Positions 48,848-58,645 are shown, numbered from the stretch's first letter. The stretch is 64,000 nt of DNA from Cognaticolwellia sediminilitoris (GCA_002104535.1 NBOG01000002.1:380240-444239), one strand, 5' to 3'. The notes: generated by a model not told the origin, from the sequence alone. Program-made: numbers and translations.

Positions 48848-50533
48848 TTATGAAGAAATAATTGGGTCTACAATAACTTTTCTTTCTTTGTAAATTATTC
48901 GGCTTGGGCCATATTCACGGCGCGTTCGTTCGTTAAATTCTCCTACGGCTACTTGTACGCCATGATACACTCTTTCGTTAGCTTCAACATATACACTAGA
49001 CATATATTCTTGTAACTTTGCTTCTAACGATTCTTTTTCAACCAGGTCAAGGCCCATTTTAGCGGTATGATGTTGATAAGCAGCCAGCACTTTGGCTAAA
49101 ATTTCTGGTTTAGCTTTTTCTTTAGGAAGTTTTTTCAATTTATTTACTGCTAGAGCTAATTCTGCAGACTTATCTGACTCAACTTTGAATGATTGATTAA
49201 TTTCAGCGATTTGCTGTTGGATTTCTTGAACTTGGTCAGAAAACGTTATAAAAGTCATACTACCGGCAGTCGCCCCAACGGTTCCTGCGTGTACTGAACC
49301 CCCAACACGAATATTACCGGCAATGAGTTTACCGTCGGCTTTGTCTTTGTTACCAACCCATAAAGTTTTTTTGACATTGACAATATTGTGCATCATTTGT
49401 CGCTCGATACGTAAAGCATGACAATCTATATTGGCATATTGACTATATTTTGCATAAACGCTACCACCAGATTTAATGTTAGCACTCATTTTAACTTTGG
49501 TTACATCAATGGCGTCAACTTCTTGCTTTTTACCGATAATACCGGAGCCAACAGTGATATCGCCACCAGCATCTAACGTTGCAGACTCAACAAAGCCGCC
49601 AATTGAAATATCGCCTGTAGCACTGACCTTCATGCCTTCACAAACATCGCCACTGATAATAACGCTGCCTTCGAATTTAACATGACCGGTACTTACATCG
49701 ACGTTTTTCAGTTGATAAACATTGTCTACTTCCATGCCGTTTTTTATAATTCGTGGTAAACCCACTAGTTCAGAAACTAATACGTCATGGTTTTTTTCGC
49801 TTAAAACCGTACCTTTACCTACTGACATGTTGAGGTCTTTTCCTGGCGTAGGCATCAAAACATCGCCAGTCACGGTATAGCCCGGAATACCTTGGGTCAG
49901 AGGAACTTTTTTTGCTAGTGCGTCACCTACTTTTACACAGATTATATCGCCTAGATCGCGCATATCAACAGTTCCGTCGTCACGCTTTTTAGGTTTTAAA
50001 ATTCTATCTTGGGCGCTTTCTACCAAAAGTTTAATGTAAGCGTCTTTACCATCAATTGGCAGTTTACCTTGAGCAATTTCACCTTTTATAATTGAGCCTG
50101 CTGGCTCTTTTGTCGCTTGTTTTGCAAGGTTAATTAATAGGTCTTTACTAAAACCTTTTGAAACGTTAGCAGCCTGAGCGGCATTTAGTATTGATTTAGG
50201 ACTTAAGTGCTTACCACCCCGAGCAGTGGTTATCTCTACTGAGGCAGACATGTTATCAGGAGCTATTTCAACAGTGTAAGTTGCGTCTATGCGCTCAAGA
50301 ACTTGGTATTTAATTTCACGGCCAGCATGGTTTTCTTGTAAGGGCTTGAGCACATTATTTAGCTCTGCAATAGCATTTTTTATATTGCCATTAGCCACAT
50401 ACAAGTTGCTATATTCAGAGTTTTCAATGATTTCATGAATATCTGCTTCAGTTAAAATTTTCTGGGTTTTAACTGGAGACAATACCAAGTCTATATTATT
50501 ATTTTTATTATTTACTAAACTTACCTTGGTCAC
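48848..50533 (-). CDS. FapA-family protein (DUF342)
   Basis: 561 residues. Central right-handed beta-helix of DUF342/FapA built from repeated G-D-I/V strands (SVIISGDVCEGMKVSATGD, SIGGFVESATLDAGGD, ITVGSGIIG), with an N-terminal FapA region and a C-terminal coiled coil (EIQQQIAEINQSF). FapA-type proteins affect flagellar or cell-division placement in some bacteria. There are no flagellar genes in the window, so the role here is open. Second gene of a likely three-gene unit with 50583-50909 and yggN. Confidence 0.9.
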   Translation of the reverse strand: MTKVSLVNNKNNNIDLVLSPVKTQKILTEADIHEIIENSEYSNLYVANGNIKNAIAELNNVLKPLQENHAGREIKYQVLERIDATYTVEIAPDNMSASVEITTARGGKHLSPKSILNAAQAANVSKGFSKDLLINLAKQATKEPAGSIIKGEIAQGKLPIDGKDAYIKLLVESAQDRILKPKKRDDGTVDMRDLGDIICVKVGDALAKKVPLTQGIPGYTVTGDVLMPTPGKDLNMSVGKGTVLSEKNHDVLVSELVGLPRIIKNGMEVDNVYQLKNVDVSTGHVKFEGSVIISGDVCEGMKVSATGDISIGGFVESATLDAGGDITVGSGIIGKKQEVDAIDVTKVKMSANIKSGGSVYAKYSQYANIDCHALRIERQMMHNIVNVKKTLWVGNKDKADGKLIAGNIRVGGSVHAGTVGATAGSMTFITFSDQVQEIQQQIAEINQSFKVESDKSAELALAVNKLKKLPKEKAKPEILAKVLAAYQHHTAKMGLDLVEKESLEAKLQEYMSSVYVEANERVYHGVQVAVGEFNERTRREYGPSRIIYKERKVIVDPIISS

Positions 50534-50582
50534 ACGCGTATAACTCCATTACGTAACAACTTTACTTTCCTGAATATGCTTG

Positions 50583-50909
50583 CTAAATATAACTTTCTTG
50601 ATGCACTTTTATAAAGTTTTTTGTTCCAACCTTCGAATAATCGAGTTTATATTCTCGACTGTCTAAAGCTTGGACAAAAATCAAGGTTTTCTCTTCACCG
50701 AACACTTCACCTTTATTAACTTCAACCACTTCTAAATAGGCTTTTTTAGCTTCTGCACGCTTGCTGGGCATAACGCCTTTAAATACACCTATACCCGTAT
50801 GACTAACAATGGTCACGGGAAAGTTGCCATTAACAATAAGTAAGTCGATTTTCCTATTTTTGTGAATAATAGTGTTACGGCCACTTGTTATAAAGTTTTT
50901 CTCGTTCAA
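50583..50909 (-). CDS. Hypothetical protein, 108 aa
   Basis: Unrecognised. Soluble, basic and beta-rich, with the strand pattern KIDLLIVNGNFPVTIVSHTG and a KKAYLEVVEV segment. Stop lies 49 bases before the FapA-family gene, same strand, so likely co-transcribed. ATG 50909 is preceded by AAGGAG. Confidence 0.7.
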   Translation of the reverse strand: MNEKNFITSGRNTIIHKNRKIDLLIVNGNFPVTIVSHTGIGVFKGVMPSKRAEAKKAYLEVVEVNKGEVFGEEKTLIFVQALDSREYKLDYSKVGTKNFIKVHQESYI

Positions 50910-51101
50910 ATGATTCTCCTTATCGCGGTTGTTATGCGCAGCATCACCGTTTAAATTAAATACATATATTCACTTTTATCAAGGAAGTAAGTTGCAATAT
51001 GTTGTCTTTAGTTGAGTATAGGAAACTTCAGCACATTTTATAAGCTTAAATATATAAAGATTTGAATTACTAAGCAATATAAACCATTAGCTGGTTATGA
51101 T

Positions 51102-52382
51102 TTAACTTATATGATCATAATGTGGAGCTTCATTACTGTTTATCAGTAATCGGCGCACTAAATCTAAACTCCGCGCGGTAACCATTTGTTGGAAATGTTG
51201 TCGAGGGAAAGGCAGACAATAGTATTTGGTTTTGATGGTTTCTTTATTGCCCCAAGCAATCCAAACTGAGCCAACTGGCTTGTCTTTTGTACCACCATCA
51301 GGTCCTGCTATTCCAGAAACAGCAATCACATAATCAGATTTTGATGCGTTTAACGCTCCTCTGGCCATAGCGATAACGGTTTCTTTGCTGACCGCGCCAT
51401 GATTTAGTAAAGTCGACGAAGGCACAGCAAGCATTTTAGTTTTCATATTATTCGAGTAGGTGACAAAACCCGCTTCAAAAACAGCTGAGGCACCTGCAAT
51501 CGCTGTTAATTGACTCGCGATAAGCCCGCCAGTACAAGATTCAGCAACGGTGATGGTTTGGTTAGCGTTAGCGAGCAAAGGTACAAGGTACTCTGCAACG
51601 TTTTGTTTTTTACTTTCACCAATGGCGAGAATATGGTCGCCTAATATTTGCTCTAGTTTATTTTTCCATTGCGTTAATGCCTTCTCACTTTCGGGGCACT
51701 CAGTGCTTAACTTTAACTCTAACATCGGCATGGCAGATCTAAAACCAATGTCGATGTCGGTTGGCCAATTAGGCAGTTTGTCATTCACTAATGCTTGTAA
51801 TGAAGATTCGCCAATACCAAAGGTCTGCAAACGGATGAGGCTTTGCTTTTTGTTAGTAGGGAATAAGTGCTGCAATGTAGGTATTATTTCATCAGCTAAC
51901 ATGTGTTTTAATTCACTAGGAACACCAGGTGTGCAAATAATTAAACAATTATTGAAGCGCATACTAAAACCAACAGCACTGCCGCTAGCATTTGGCACTA
52001 TTTCACACCCCATAGGCAAGTGCGCTTGTTTTAAATTGGGCTCATTGAGCTTAATGTTTCTTTTATTTGCCCAATTTTTTAAATGTAAATGAGCTTGTGG
52101 CTGTAGATGTAAATCAACGTTACAGGCTTTTGCTAGAGCTTGGGCTGTTAAATCATCAGTAGTTGGCCCAAGCCCTCCGTTAATAATTAATATATCTGCA
52201 GTTTGACTTAATTGTTGAATTTCTCGAATCAAAAGCGGTAAATCGTCGGCGATAGTGACTTTCTTCACTATTCCCAAACCAATGTCATTGAGCTGATTGG
52301 CAAACATGATCGAATTAGTGTCTATAACATCACCATTCATTAATTCGTTACCCGTGAGTAAAATAGTTACTTTTGTCGTCAT
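51102..52382 (-). CDS. cinA: CinA-family nicotinamide-nucleotide amidase/damage-inducible protein
   Basis: 426 residues with both CinA parts: an N-terminal MoaB-like domain (LLTGNELMNGDVIDTNS, GGLGPTTDD, PGVPSELKHML) and a C-terminal NMN deamidase (PncC) domain (TVAESCTGGLIASQLT, SGIAGPDGGTKDKPVGSV). Recycles NMN; linked to competence and damage response elsewhere. Single gene. Confidence 0.95.
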   Translation of the reverse strand: MTTKVTILLTGNELMNGDVIDTNSIMFANQLNDIGLGIVKKVTIADDLPLLIREIQQLSQTADILIINGGLGPTTDDLTAQALAKACNVDLHLQPQAHLHLKNWANKRNIKLNEPNLKQAHLPMGCEIVPNASGSAVGFSMRFNNCLIICTPGVPSELKHMLADEIIPTLQHLFPTNKKQSLIRLQTFGIGESSLQALVNDKLPNWPTDIDIGFRSAMPMLELKLSTECPESEKALTQWKNKLEQILGDHILAIGESKKQNVAEYLVPLLANANQTITVAESCTGGLIASQLTAIAGASAVFEAGFVTYSNNMKTKMLAVPSSTLLNHGAVSKETVIAMARGALNASKSDYVIAVSGIAGPDGGTKDKPVGSVWIAWGNKETIKTKYYCLPFPRQHFQQMVTARSLDLVRRLLINSNEAPHYDHIS

Positions 52383-52554
52383 GTCTTTCCTTTACTTATT
52401 GTCGTTAAAGCCTGCGGGATTTATGTTAGCTAAAAATTCTGTGAAATGCTCTGTTAATTTATTTGTGAATTTTTAGATGGTGTTTAAACCTTTTTACTGT
52501 AAAAGTTCACTAACTAAGAAATAAGTAAATACCCATTAAATTTAAGGAAAAAAT

Positions 52555-53328
52555 ATGACTCGTTCAATGTTGAAAATTCTTGCGGTTAGCAGCGTTATTG
52601 CGTTATTGAGTATCAGTGTGAAAGCTGAAATTGTTGATGAAATTGAAAAAACTTTTGATGTTAGCGAAAATGCTTCATTTCGATTAGATAATGTTAATGG
52701 CTCTGTTTCTATCAGTGCTTGGGATAAATCAATAATTAAAGTAACGGCGATTATTACCGCCGATAGTCAAGATGATAGAGATAATATTGTTATCGATATG
52801 CAGCACTCATCAGACAACGTGAGTATTGAAACCCGTTATAAAGAGCGTTTCAGTTGGGGGCGAAATAGTGAAGGAAACTCTAGTAAAGTTGAGTATAGTA
52901 TTATTGTGCCAAAAAATAGCACCTTATCGGAAGTTGATTTAGTCAATGGTTCATTATCAATAAAAAATGTTCAAGGTGAAATCAATGCGAGTTCGGTAAA
53001 TGGTTCGATAAAAGCGAGTGGTTTAGCAAGTAATAGTGAACTTACTACTGTTAATGGCAGTATTAAAGTGAGTTATAGTGAATTGGCTAAAGATTTAGAT
53101 CGGATTGAGCTGGAAACCGTTAATGGCAGTATTAAAATTTCAGTTCCTAAAACGCTAAACGCATCGGTAAATGCTGAAACTACCCACGGTAGTATTAAAA
53201 CTGATTTTGGTTTAGTAGCAGAAAAAAGTTTGCTCAATGGTAGTTATTTATCTGGCAATATTGGCAGTGGCGATATTCGTATCTCCATGAAAAGTGTCAA
53301 CGGTAGTGTAAAATTAATTAGCGATTAA
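52555..53328 (+). CDS. DUF4097-type beta-repeat exported protein
   Basis: 257 residues with a signal peptide (KILAVSSVIALLSISVKA). The mature protein is a beta-solenoid of about 20-residue repeats built on VNGS-I/V-K: DNVNGSVSIS, DLVNGSLSIK, SSVNGSIKAS, TTVNGSIKVS, ETVNGSIKIS, TTHGSIKTD, KSVNGSVKLI. This is the DUF4097 adhesin-like family, probably cell-envelope located. AAGGA ribosome site upstream. Role unknown. Confidence 0.87.
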   Translation: MTRSMLKILAVSSVIALLSISVKAEIVDEIEKTFDVSENASFRLDNVNGSVSISAWDKSIIKVTAIITADSQDDRDNIVIDMQHSSDNVSIETRYKERFSWGRNSEGNSSKVEYSIIVPKNSTLSEVDLVNGSLSIKNVQGEINASSVNGSIKASGLASNSELTTVNGSIKVSYSELAKDLDRIELETVNGSIKISVPKTLNASVNAETTHGSIKTDFGLVAEKSLLNGSYLSGNIGSGDIRISMKSVNGSVKLISD

Positions 53329-53490
53329 GTTTAAATAATATCGTTTCAGCTAGCGTGTCCTGCTTAATTTATGTGGTTTTATTAATAGCTTGAACATTTA
53401 ATAATTGTATTAATGTTCAACTTTTACCAATTTTTTATGATTATTACAGATAATTACACTATGATAAGAAATAGGCGAATTGCACATTAA

Positions 53491-54282
53491 TTGAGCAGGA
53501 TGTTGAGAAGTATAAAAAAATCCACACTGTTACTAACATTATTATTTTACGTTACTGTCATAGTTTCATTTGGCTCTATCCGAGTGCAGGCTAAAGAATA
53601 TGTTATTGGCGTTGAAGATATTAGTTATTATCCTTTTTATGATTTTTCTGCAGATAATCTAGAACGCCCAAGCTTTACTAAAGAATTACTAAGTACCTTC
53701 TTTCTACATCAAGGTTACAAGTTTAGTTTTGTAGCCTTGCCTTTGAAACGTTTTGATAAGTGGTATGTCGAAGAAGCGATCGACTTTAAATTTCCTGATA
53801 ACCCTCGTTGGCGCTCTCAAGAAAGTAAAAAGCTCAATTTATTCTACAGCGAACCTGTTTTACAGTTAATTGCCGGTAGTTATGTCTTGAAAAAAAATAA
53901 AGATATGCCTCGTAAAGCCGTAAAACGATTAGGTACAATTTTAGGGTTTGCTTCTACTCTTTGGTACGACCGATTAGACAATAATACACTTGAATTAACC
54001 GAAGCTTCGTCTTCGTTTAGCTTAGTTAAACATTTATTAACTGGTAATGTTGACGTGGTTAATATTGATAAGAACGTCATAAATTACAACCTTAAATTAT
54101 TAAAGCACGATGCTAGCGCTGTAGTATTGAATCCACATATTATCCATCAGCATTTTTCGTATTACTTTTCTACAATCCATCATCCTGAAATTATTGAGGA
54201 ATTTAATCAGTTTTTAATTGAGCAAAATCAGCTTGTTTCAACGTTGAAATTGAAATATGAAATTATTGAATCACCTGAATAA
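53491..54282 (+). CDS. Solute-binding-type periplasmic protein, paralogue 1 of 3
   Basis: 263 residues. Signal peptide (LLLTLLFYVTVIVSFGSIRVQA), then a domain with the plan of family 3 solute-binding proteins (YVIGVEDISYYPFYDF at the ligand start, LLSTFFLHQGYKF for the first lobe, IAGSYVLKK at the hinge, LLTGNVDVVNIDK in the second lobe). Very similar to the next two genes. No transporter genes adjacent. The frame opens at TTG 53491; ATG 53500 is the alternative. Confidence 0.82.
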   Translation: MSRMLRSIKKSTLLLTLLFYVTVIVSFGSIRVQAKEYVIGVEDISYYPFYDFSADNLERPSFTKELLSTFFLHQGYKFSFVALPLKRFDKWYVEEAIDFKFPDNPRWRSQESKKLNLFYSEPVLQLIAGSYVLKKNKDMPRKAVKRLGTILGFASTLWYDRLDNNTLELTEASSSFSLVKHLLTGNVDVVNIDKNVINYNLKLLKHDASAVVLNPHIIHQHFSYYFSTIHHPEIIEEFNQFLIEQNQLVSTLKLKYEIIESPE

Positions 54283-54432
54283 AATTGACACTTTATCAAC
54301 TCAGCCTACAATCTATTAATAATATAAACGAATATCGATACATTGGATTAGTGGTTTATGTTTATGGTTATTTTTACCATCATATTTCATTACAAACACT
54401 CATATGATCATATTGAGTATTAACCGGCGAAT

Positions 54433-55224
54433 ATGGGGGAGTCATTGATAAAGCTTAGTCAAAAGCAACTTGTTAGTTTATTTGTGTTATTCCTTGCTGT
54501 AAATATCACTTGCGTCTCATCTTTGCTTCAGGCCAAAGAGTACCTTATTGGCGTTGAAGATATTAGTTACTACCCGTTATATGACTTTACTTCCAAAGAT
54601 TTAAATAATGAAAGTTTTACTCAAGAATTACTAAGCACATTTTTTAGTCTCCATGGTTATAAAGTTAAATTCGTGGCTTTGCCAATCAAACGATTTAATA
54701 AGTGGTATGTCGAAGATGCGATAGATTTTAAGTTTCCCGATAATCCTCGTTGGCGTAAAGACAAGTCTGAAAAACTTGATGTTACCTATAGCCAGCCAGT
54801 ATTAAATCTTATTGCTGGCAGCTATGTTTTGAAAAAAAATAAAAAAATGCTGCGCAAAGATGTCAAGCGCTTAGGCACCATTTATGGTTTTCACCCAACA
54901 TTTTGGTTCGACAGGGTGCAGAATAATACGCTGGATTTAATTGAAGACTCATCTTCAATTAGTATTGTTAAACATTTATTAATGGGCAATGTAGAAGCTA
55001 TCAATATTGATTCAAATGTGATCAACTATAACCTAAAATTATTACAGCAAGATAAAGACGCCGTCGTGTTGAATGAAGGAATTATGCATGGGCGCTTTTC
55101 ATTTTACTTTTCGACTATTAATTACCCTGAAATCATCCAACAGTTCGACGAGTTCCTAATAACTCATCAGGAAGCTATAACTGAATTGAAAACTAAATAT
55201 GGCATTGTTGAGACCAGTGATTAA
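54433..55224 (+). CDS. Solute-binding-type periplasmic protein, paralogue 2 of 3
   Basis: 263 residues, same plan as paralogue 1: YLIGVEDISYYPLYDF, KWYVEDAIDFKFPDNPRWR, AGSYVLKKNKKM, NVINYNLKLLQQDKDAVV. Signal peptide ends near SLLQAKEY. GGGGGAG directly follows ATG 54433 and sits 3 bases before an in-frame TTG at 54445, so the TTG may be the true start. Confidence 0.82.
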   Translation: MGESLIKLSQKQLVSLFVLFLAVNITCVSSLLQAKEYLIGVEDISYYPLYDFTSKDLNNESFTQELLSTFFSLHGYKVKFVALPIKRFNKWYVEDAIDFKFPDNPRWRKDKSEKLDVTYSQPVLNLIAGSYVLKKNKKMLRKDVKRLGTIYGFHPTFWFDRVQNNTLDLIEDSSSISIVKHLLMGNVEAINIDSNVINYNLKLLQQDKDAVVLNEGIMHGRFSFYFSTINYPEIIQQFDEFLITHQEAITELKTKYGIVETSD

Positions 55225-55361
55225 AAACGCTTCAGTGACACTTACTATTAAAAAGTAGGGCAATAAACCTAGTTAACTCCTTTACCCTTGTCTTAAAATT
55301 GTATGAAAAATAGCTTAATTGTGCTTATAATAATTTAATTGCAAATGCATTAGGCTTCACT

Positions 55362-56168
55362 TTGAAACAACCTAAAACTAAACTAGTAGGACATAATAAA
55401 GCGCTATTTCATTGTGTTTTATTTTTTTTAGCTATTACTAGCAGTTTTAGTTTTGCGCAAACAAAAGAGTTTATTATTGGTGTTGAGGATATTGATTATT
55501 ATCCACTGTATGACTTTTCAAGTAATAACTTTGAAAGAGAAAGTTTTACCAGAGAATTACTCAGTACTTTTTTTCGCTCGCATGGCTATAAGTTTAAATT
55601 TGTTGCCTTGCCGATTAAGCGATTTGATAAATGGTATGAAGAGGATGGTATAGACTTTAAATACCCAGATAGTCCTCGCTGGCGTAAACGTATCACTAAA
55701 AAATTAGACCTAACCTTCAGTCAACCCGTTTTACAATTAACAGCGGGAAGTTATGTACTTAAAAAAAATCAAAATATAAGCCGACAATCGGTTAAACGTT
55801 TAGGGATTATGTTCGGTTTTTTTCCAACGCTTTGGTATGATAAATTGCAAAATGGAACGCTTGAAAAATTTGAAGCACATTCCTCGCTTAGTTTGGTCAA
55901 GCATTTGCTGCGCGGTAATGTTGATGTAATTGATACTGATAATAATGTGATTAATTATAATTTGAAAAAATTACATATAAATGAAGATGAAATTGTTTTA
56001 AATCAGCAAATTAAGCATGTACGTTATGCGCACTATTTTTCGACCATTAAGCATCTTAAAATAATGCAAGAATTTGATGACTTTATGGTTAATCAAACTG
56101 AATTAGTAGCAAACATTAAGAAAAAGTATAACATCGTTGAAGCTTCAGAACCGCCAACATCTCAATAA
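55362..56168 (+). CDS. Solute-binding-type periplasmic protein, paralogue 3 of 3
   Basis: 268 residues opening at TTG 55362, with AGG 8-10 bases upstream and no nearby ATG before the signal peptide (LFFLAITSSFSFAQT). Core strings FIIGVEDIDYYPLYDF, RFDKWYEEDGIDFKYPDSPRWR, AGSYVLKKNQNI and NVINYNLKKL match paralogues 1 and 2. More diverged in the second lobe, with an extra C-terminal SEPPTSQ. Confidence 0.82.
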   Translation: MKQPKTKLVGHNKALFHCVLFFLAITSSFSFAQTKEFIIGVEDIDYYPLYDFSSNNFERESFTRELLSTFFRSHGYKFKFVALPIKRFDKWYEEDGIDFKYPDSPRWRKRITKKLDLTFSQPVLQLTAGSYVLKKNQNISRQSVKRLGIMFGFFPTLWYDKLQNGTLEKFEAHSSLSLVKHLLRGNVDVIDTDNNVINYNLKKLHINEDEIVLNQQIKHVRYAHYFSTIKHLKIMQEFDDFMVNQTELVANIKKKYNIVEASEPPTSQ

Positions 56169-56194
56169 CTTTAATCTATAAGTCCTACAGTAAA

Positions 56195-56590
56195 ATGCCT
56201 AATAAAAATCCTTCTTACCATCGAACACATTTATTCGGTAAATGGTATCGCAGTGAACGAAATTCAGCAGGCGAAGTGTTGACAGAGTATGCTGAAATAC
56301 TAGCAGATGGCCGCTATGAATTCACTTTTATACAACATGATGATCACGGCACAGTGTCTGAACAAACCGTTGAGTCAGGCGATTGGGGATTAGTTGGTGA
56401 TATACATTTCACCATATGTAAAAGTGAATTTGTTAACGACGAGCACTATGCTGCAGATTTAACTCATGAAGATAATTATCAAGCTTACCGTGTTTTAACA
56501 TTAAACAGTCAAATCTTTGAATATCAGCATATCTTGAGTAATGAAGTGTTTATCCTACGCCGAGTTATTGATAATATCGGCCTCAGTTGA
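56195..56590 (+). CDS. Hypothetical protein, 131 aa, lipocalin-like pattern
   Basis: No signal peptide. The opening HLFGKWYRSERNSAGEVLTEYAEIL and the alternating-strand character that follows (ADGRYEFTFIQHDD, ESGDWGLVGDIHFTI) look like a small beta-barrel of lipocalin-like type, but I cannot assign a family. Starts 26 bases after paralogue 3, perhaps in the same transcript. Confidence 0.7.
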   Translation: MPNKNPSYHRTHLFGKWYRSERNSAGEVLTEYAEILADGRYEFTFIQHDDHGTVSEQTVESGDWGLVGDIHFTICKSEFVNDEHYAADLTHEDNYQAYRVLTLNSQIFEYQHILSNEVFILRRVIDNIGLS

Positions 56591-56650
56591 GACAATTACA
56601 CAATATCGTTTCCTTATTATCCATTTCCTTAATCATTTTTGAGAGTTCGA

Positions 56651-57559
56651 ATGAAAGAAATTAAATCAGCCAGTTTGATGACCGCGATCAAAACCCCTTT
56701 TAATGACAAAGGTGATATAGATTTTAATATTTATGATCAATTGGTTGCTGAACAAATTAAGGCCGGAGTAGATGGTATTGTAGTCGGTGGCACAACGGGT
56801 GAGGGGCACTTGCTGACTTGGGAAGAGCATTTAATTTTAATCGCTCATAGTGTGCACAAACATGGTAATGATTTACTTATTATTGGCAATACCGGCAGTA
56901 ATAACACACGCGAAGCAATAAAAGCCACACAATATGGCTTTGCCGCAGGAATGGATGCAACTCTACAAATTAATCCTTATTACGGTCGCAGTTCTTTTGC
57001 TGGCGTAACCGAGCATTTTCATAAAGTGCTCGATATTGGTCCAGGCATTATCTATAACGTACCAGGGCGTACAGGACAGGATTTAACGCCTGAACTCATT
57101 GAACCGCTATCAAAGCATAAAAACTTTATCGGTGTTAAAGAATGCAACGGTAATGAGCGTATTGCTTATTATGAAGAACGTGGTATTGCTTGTTGGTCCG
57201 GCAACGATGATGAAAGTGCAGCAGGGCGTCATCAACATGGCTCTCATGGTGTTATTTCTGTAACATCTAATATTGCGCCAAGCCTTATGCGACAATTAAT
57301 GGATGCGCCAAATGATTCATTACAACAACGAATACTACCGCTGATGAATTGGTTGTTCTGTGAGCCAAACCCTATCGCAATTAATACCGCATTAATGATG
57401 ACTGGTGCAGTAGCGCCTAACTTTAGAATGCCTTATAAAGCGTTAACATTGGCGCAGCGTAAACAAGGACTTGAGCTATTGGCCGGACTTTCATTGGATG
57501 AGCGAGTTGGTAAAGCGTTGAACTTAATGGTCGATGAAGACTTTAAATATTGTTATTAA
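56651..57559 (+). CDS. dapA: 4-hydroxy-tetrahydrodipicolinate synthase, plant-type
   Basis: 302 residues from ATG 56651 (GAGAG 6 bases upstream). First enzyme of lysine and diaminopimelate synthesis. Catalytic residues: T48-T49 in GGTTGEGH, Y111, Y135 in IIYNVPGRTGQD, Schiff-base K163 in GVKECNG. The segments IIGNTGSNNTREAIKATQYG, WSGNDDES, GVISVTSN and LFCEPNPIAINTAL are far closer to plant chloroplast DHDPS (matching WSGNDDE, GVISVTSN, EPNPIGINTAL) than to E. coli DapA. Other class I aldolase functions are possible but less likely. Confidence 0.88.
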   Translation: MKEIKSASLMTAIKTPFNDKGDIDFNIYDQLVAEQIKAGVDGIVVGGTTGEGHLLTWEEHLILIAHSVHKHGNDLLIIGNTGSNNTREAIKATQYGFAAGMDATLQINPYYGRSSFAGVTEHFHKVLDIGPGIIYNVPGRTGQDLTPELIEPLSKHKNFIGVKECNGNERIAYYEERGIACWSGNDDESAAGRHQHGSHGVISVTSNIAPSLMRQLMDAPNDSLQQRILPLMNWLFCEPNPIAINTALMMTGAVAPNFRMPYKALTLAQRKQGLELLAGLSLDERVGKALNLMVDEDFKYCY

Positions 57560-57587
57560 CTGAACTTATCTGAAATTTACAGAACTG

Positions 57588-57621
57588 AACGCCGTATTGA
57601 GCTTAGCGATTTTACGGCGTT
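57588..57621. repeat. Hairpin between dapA and the convergent pseudouridine synthase gene
   Basis: Arms AACGCCGTA and TACGGCGTT, 16-base loop; the right arm covers the stop codon region of the minus-strand gene. No T-run, so weak as an intrinsic terminator. Confidence 0.5.
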
Positions 57622-58499
57622 AAGTTGTTAAGTAGTGGACGCATCTCTTCAGGAACTTCAAAGCACTGTTCTATATTATGTATAGGACAGTTAAATTTCA
57701 GTTCTACAGCACAAAGCTGTAAGTCTTCTTGTTCAGCCCCATCATTACCTTTAGTTATACCATGCAACCTATCGCCTACTACAGGTAAATCAATACTTGC
57801 GGCATGAATACGTATTTGATGTTTTCGGCCAGACTCTATCGTTACTTTCATTAATGACTTGTCAGATTTTTCATCATAAGCAAGGCTTGAAAAATGACTG
57901 CGAGCGGGTTTTCCGTCGATTGCTGAGTCAACTGTTTGTGACTCTTGTTGGGTATGTTGGCCATGGACAATAATATGATAAGTTTTCACTAATTGATGTT
58001 GTGCAAACATTTCACTTAACGCTCTAGCCGCGCTTTTGCTGTGGGCGACTAAAATTAAACCCGTTGCTGCTCGATCGAGTCGATGCACCGGAAATACAAC
58101 TCTCTCTGGCGTTAGATGCTTTTGTGCCCAACGTGTTATGGTGCAATGATCACTCCATTTTGAGCCTTGAGATAACATCCCATAAGTTTTAAACCAGACG
58201 CTATAGTCAGCTAAGTCTGCAATTAATGTTGCAGGTGGGGGGTGTTGCGATAAAACGTTCAAGTCGTAATAAAAGTGAAGTTTGTCGCCGATATGTAAAG
58301 ACTTTTTAAGGCGACGACAACGTTGGGTTGTTTTACCTCTACTATGCCAAAGTGCGCCTTTATCGATCGCTTTTTTAATGTCTGCCACACTCAAGTCGCA
58401 TTGAATTTGTAAGGCTTCAATGATGTTAATTGTGCGGTCAATATTGATATGACATTCAAATTTATTCAAAACAAATCTACTCAAGAAATAACTAAGCAC
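57612..58499 (-). CDS. RluA-family pseudouridine synthase
   Basis: 295 residues. Catalytic motif HRLDRAATGLILVAHS with the essential Asp, plus YHIIVHGQ, ARSHFSSLAY and SGRKHQIRIHAASIDLPVVGDRLHG, all of the RluA/RluC/TruC family. An S4-like N-terminal segment is weak. The RNA target (rRNA or tRNA position) cannot be assigned from sequence. Confidence 0.9.
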   Translation of the reverse strand: MLSYFLSRFVLNKFECHINIDRTINIIEALQIQCDLSVADIKKAIDKGALWHSRGKTTQRCRRLKKSLHIGDKLHFYYDLNVLSQHPPPATLIADLADYSVWFKTYGMLSQGSKWSDHCTITRWAQKHLTPERVVFPVHRLDRAATGLILVAHSKSAARALSEMFAQHQLVKTYHIIVHGQHTQQESQTVDSAIDGKPARSHFSSLAYDEKSDKSLMKVTIESGRKHQIRIHAASIDLPVVGDRLHGITKGNDGAEQEDLQLCAVELKFNCPIHNIEQCFEVPEEMRPLLNNLTP

Positions 58500-58645
58500 T
58501 AGTTTATCAAACTTTCTACCTTAATTACTGTATTGCCGTTAACTTAATAGCAGAGAATTGTAGCTTTATTGAAATTGCACTTGGTTTTTAAGCGCAGAGA
58601 ACGATAAAATACTGCTCAATAGTTATATTTAAATGAGAATAAGCA

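Noticed and set aside
51550-52092. 180-codon plus-strand frame inside cinA
   Set aside because: Antisense shadow of cinA, which has clear family motifs.
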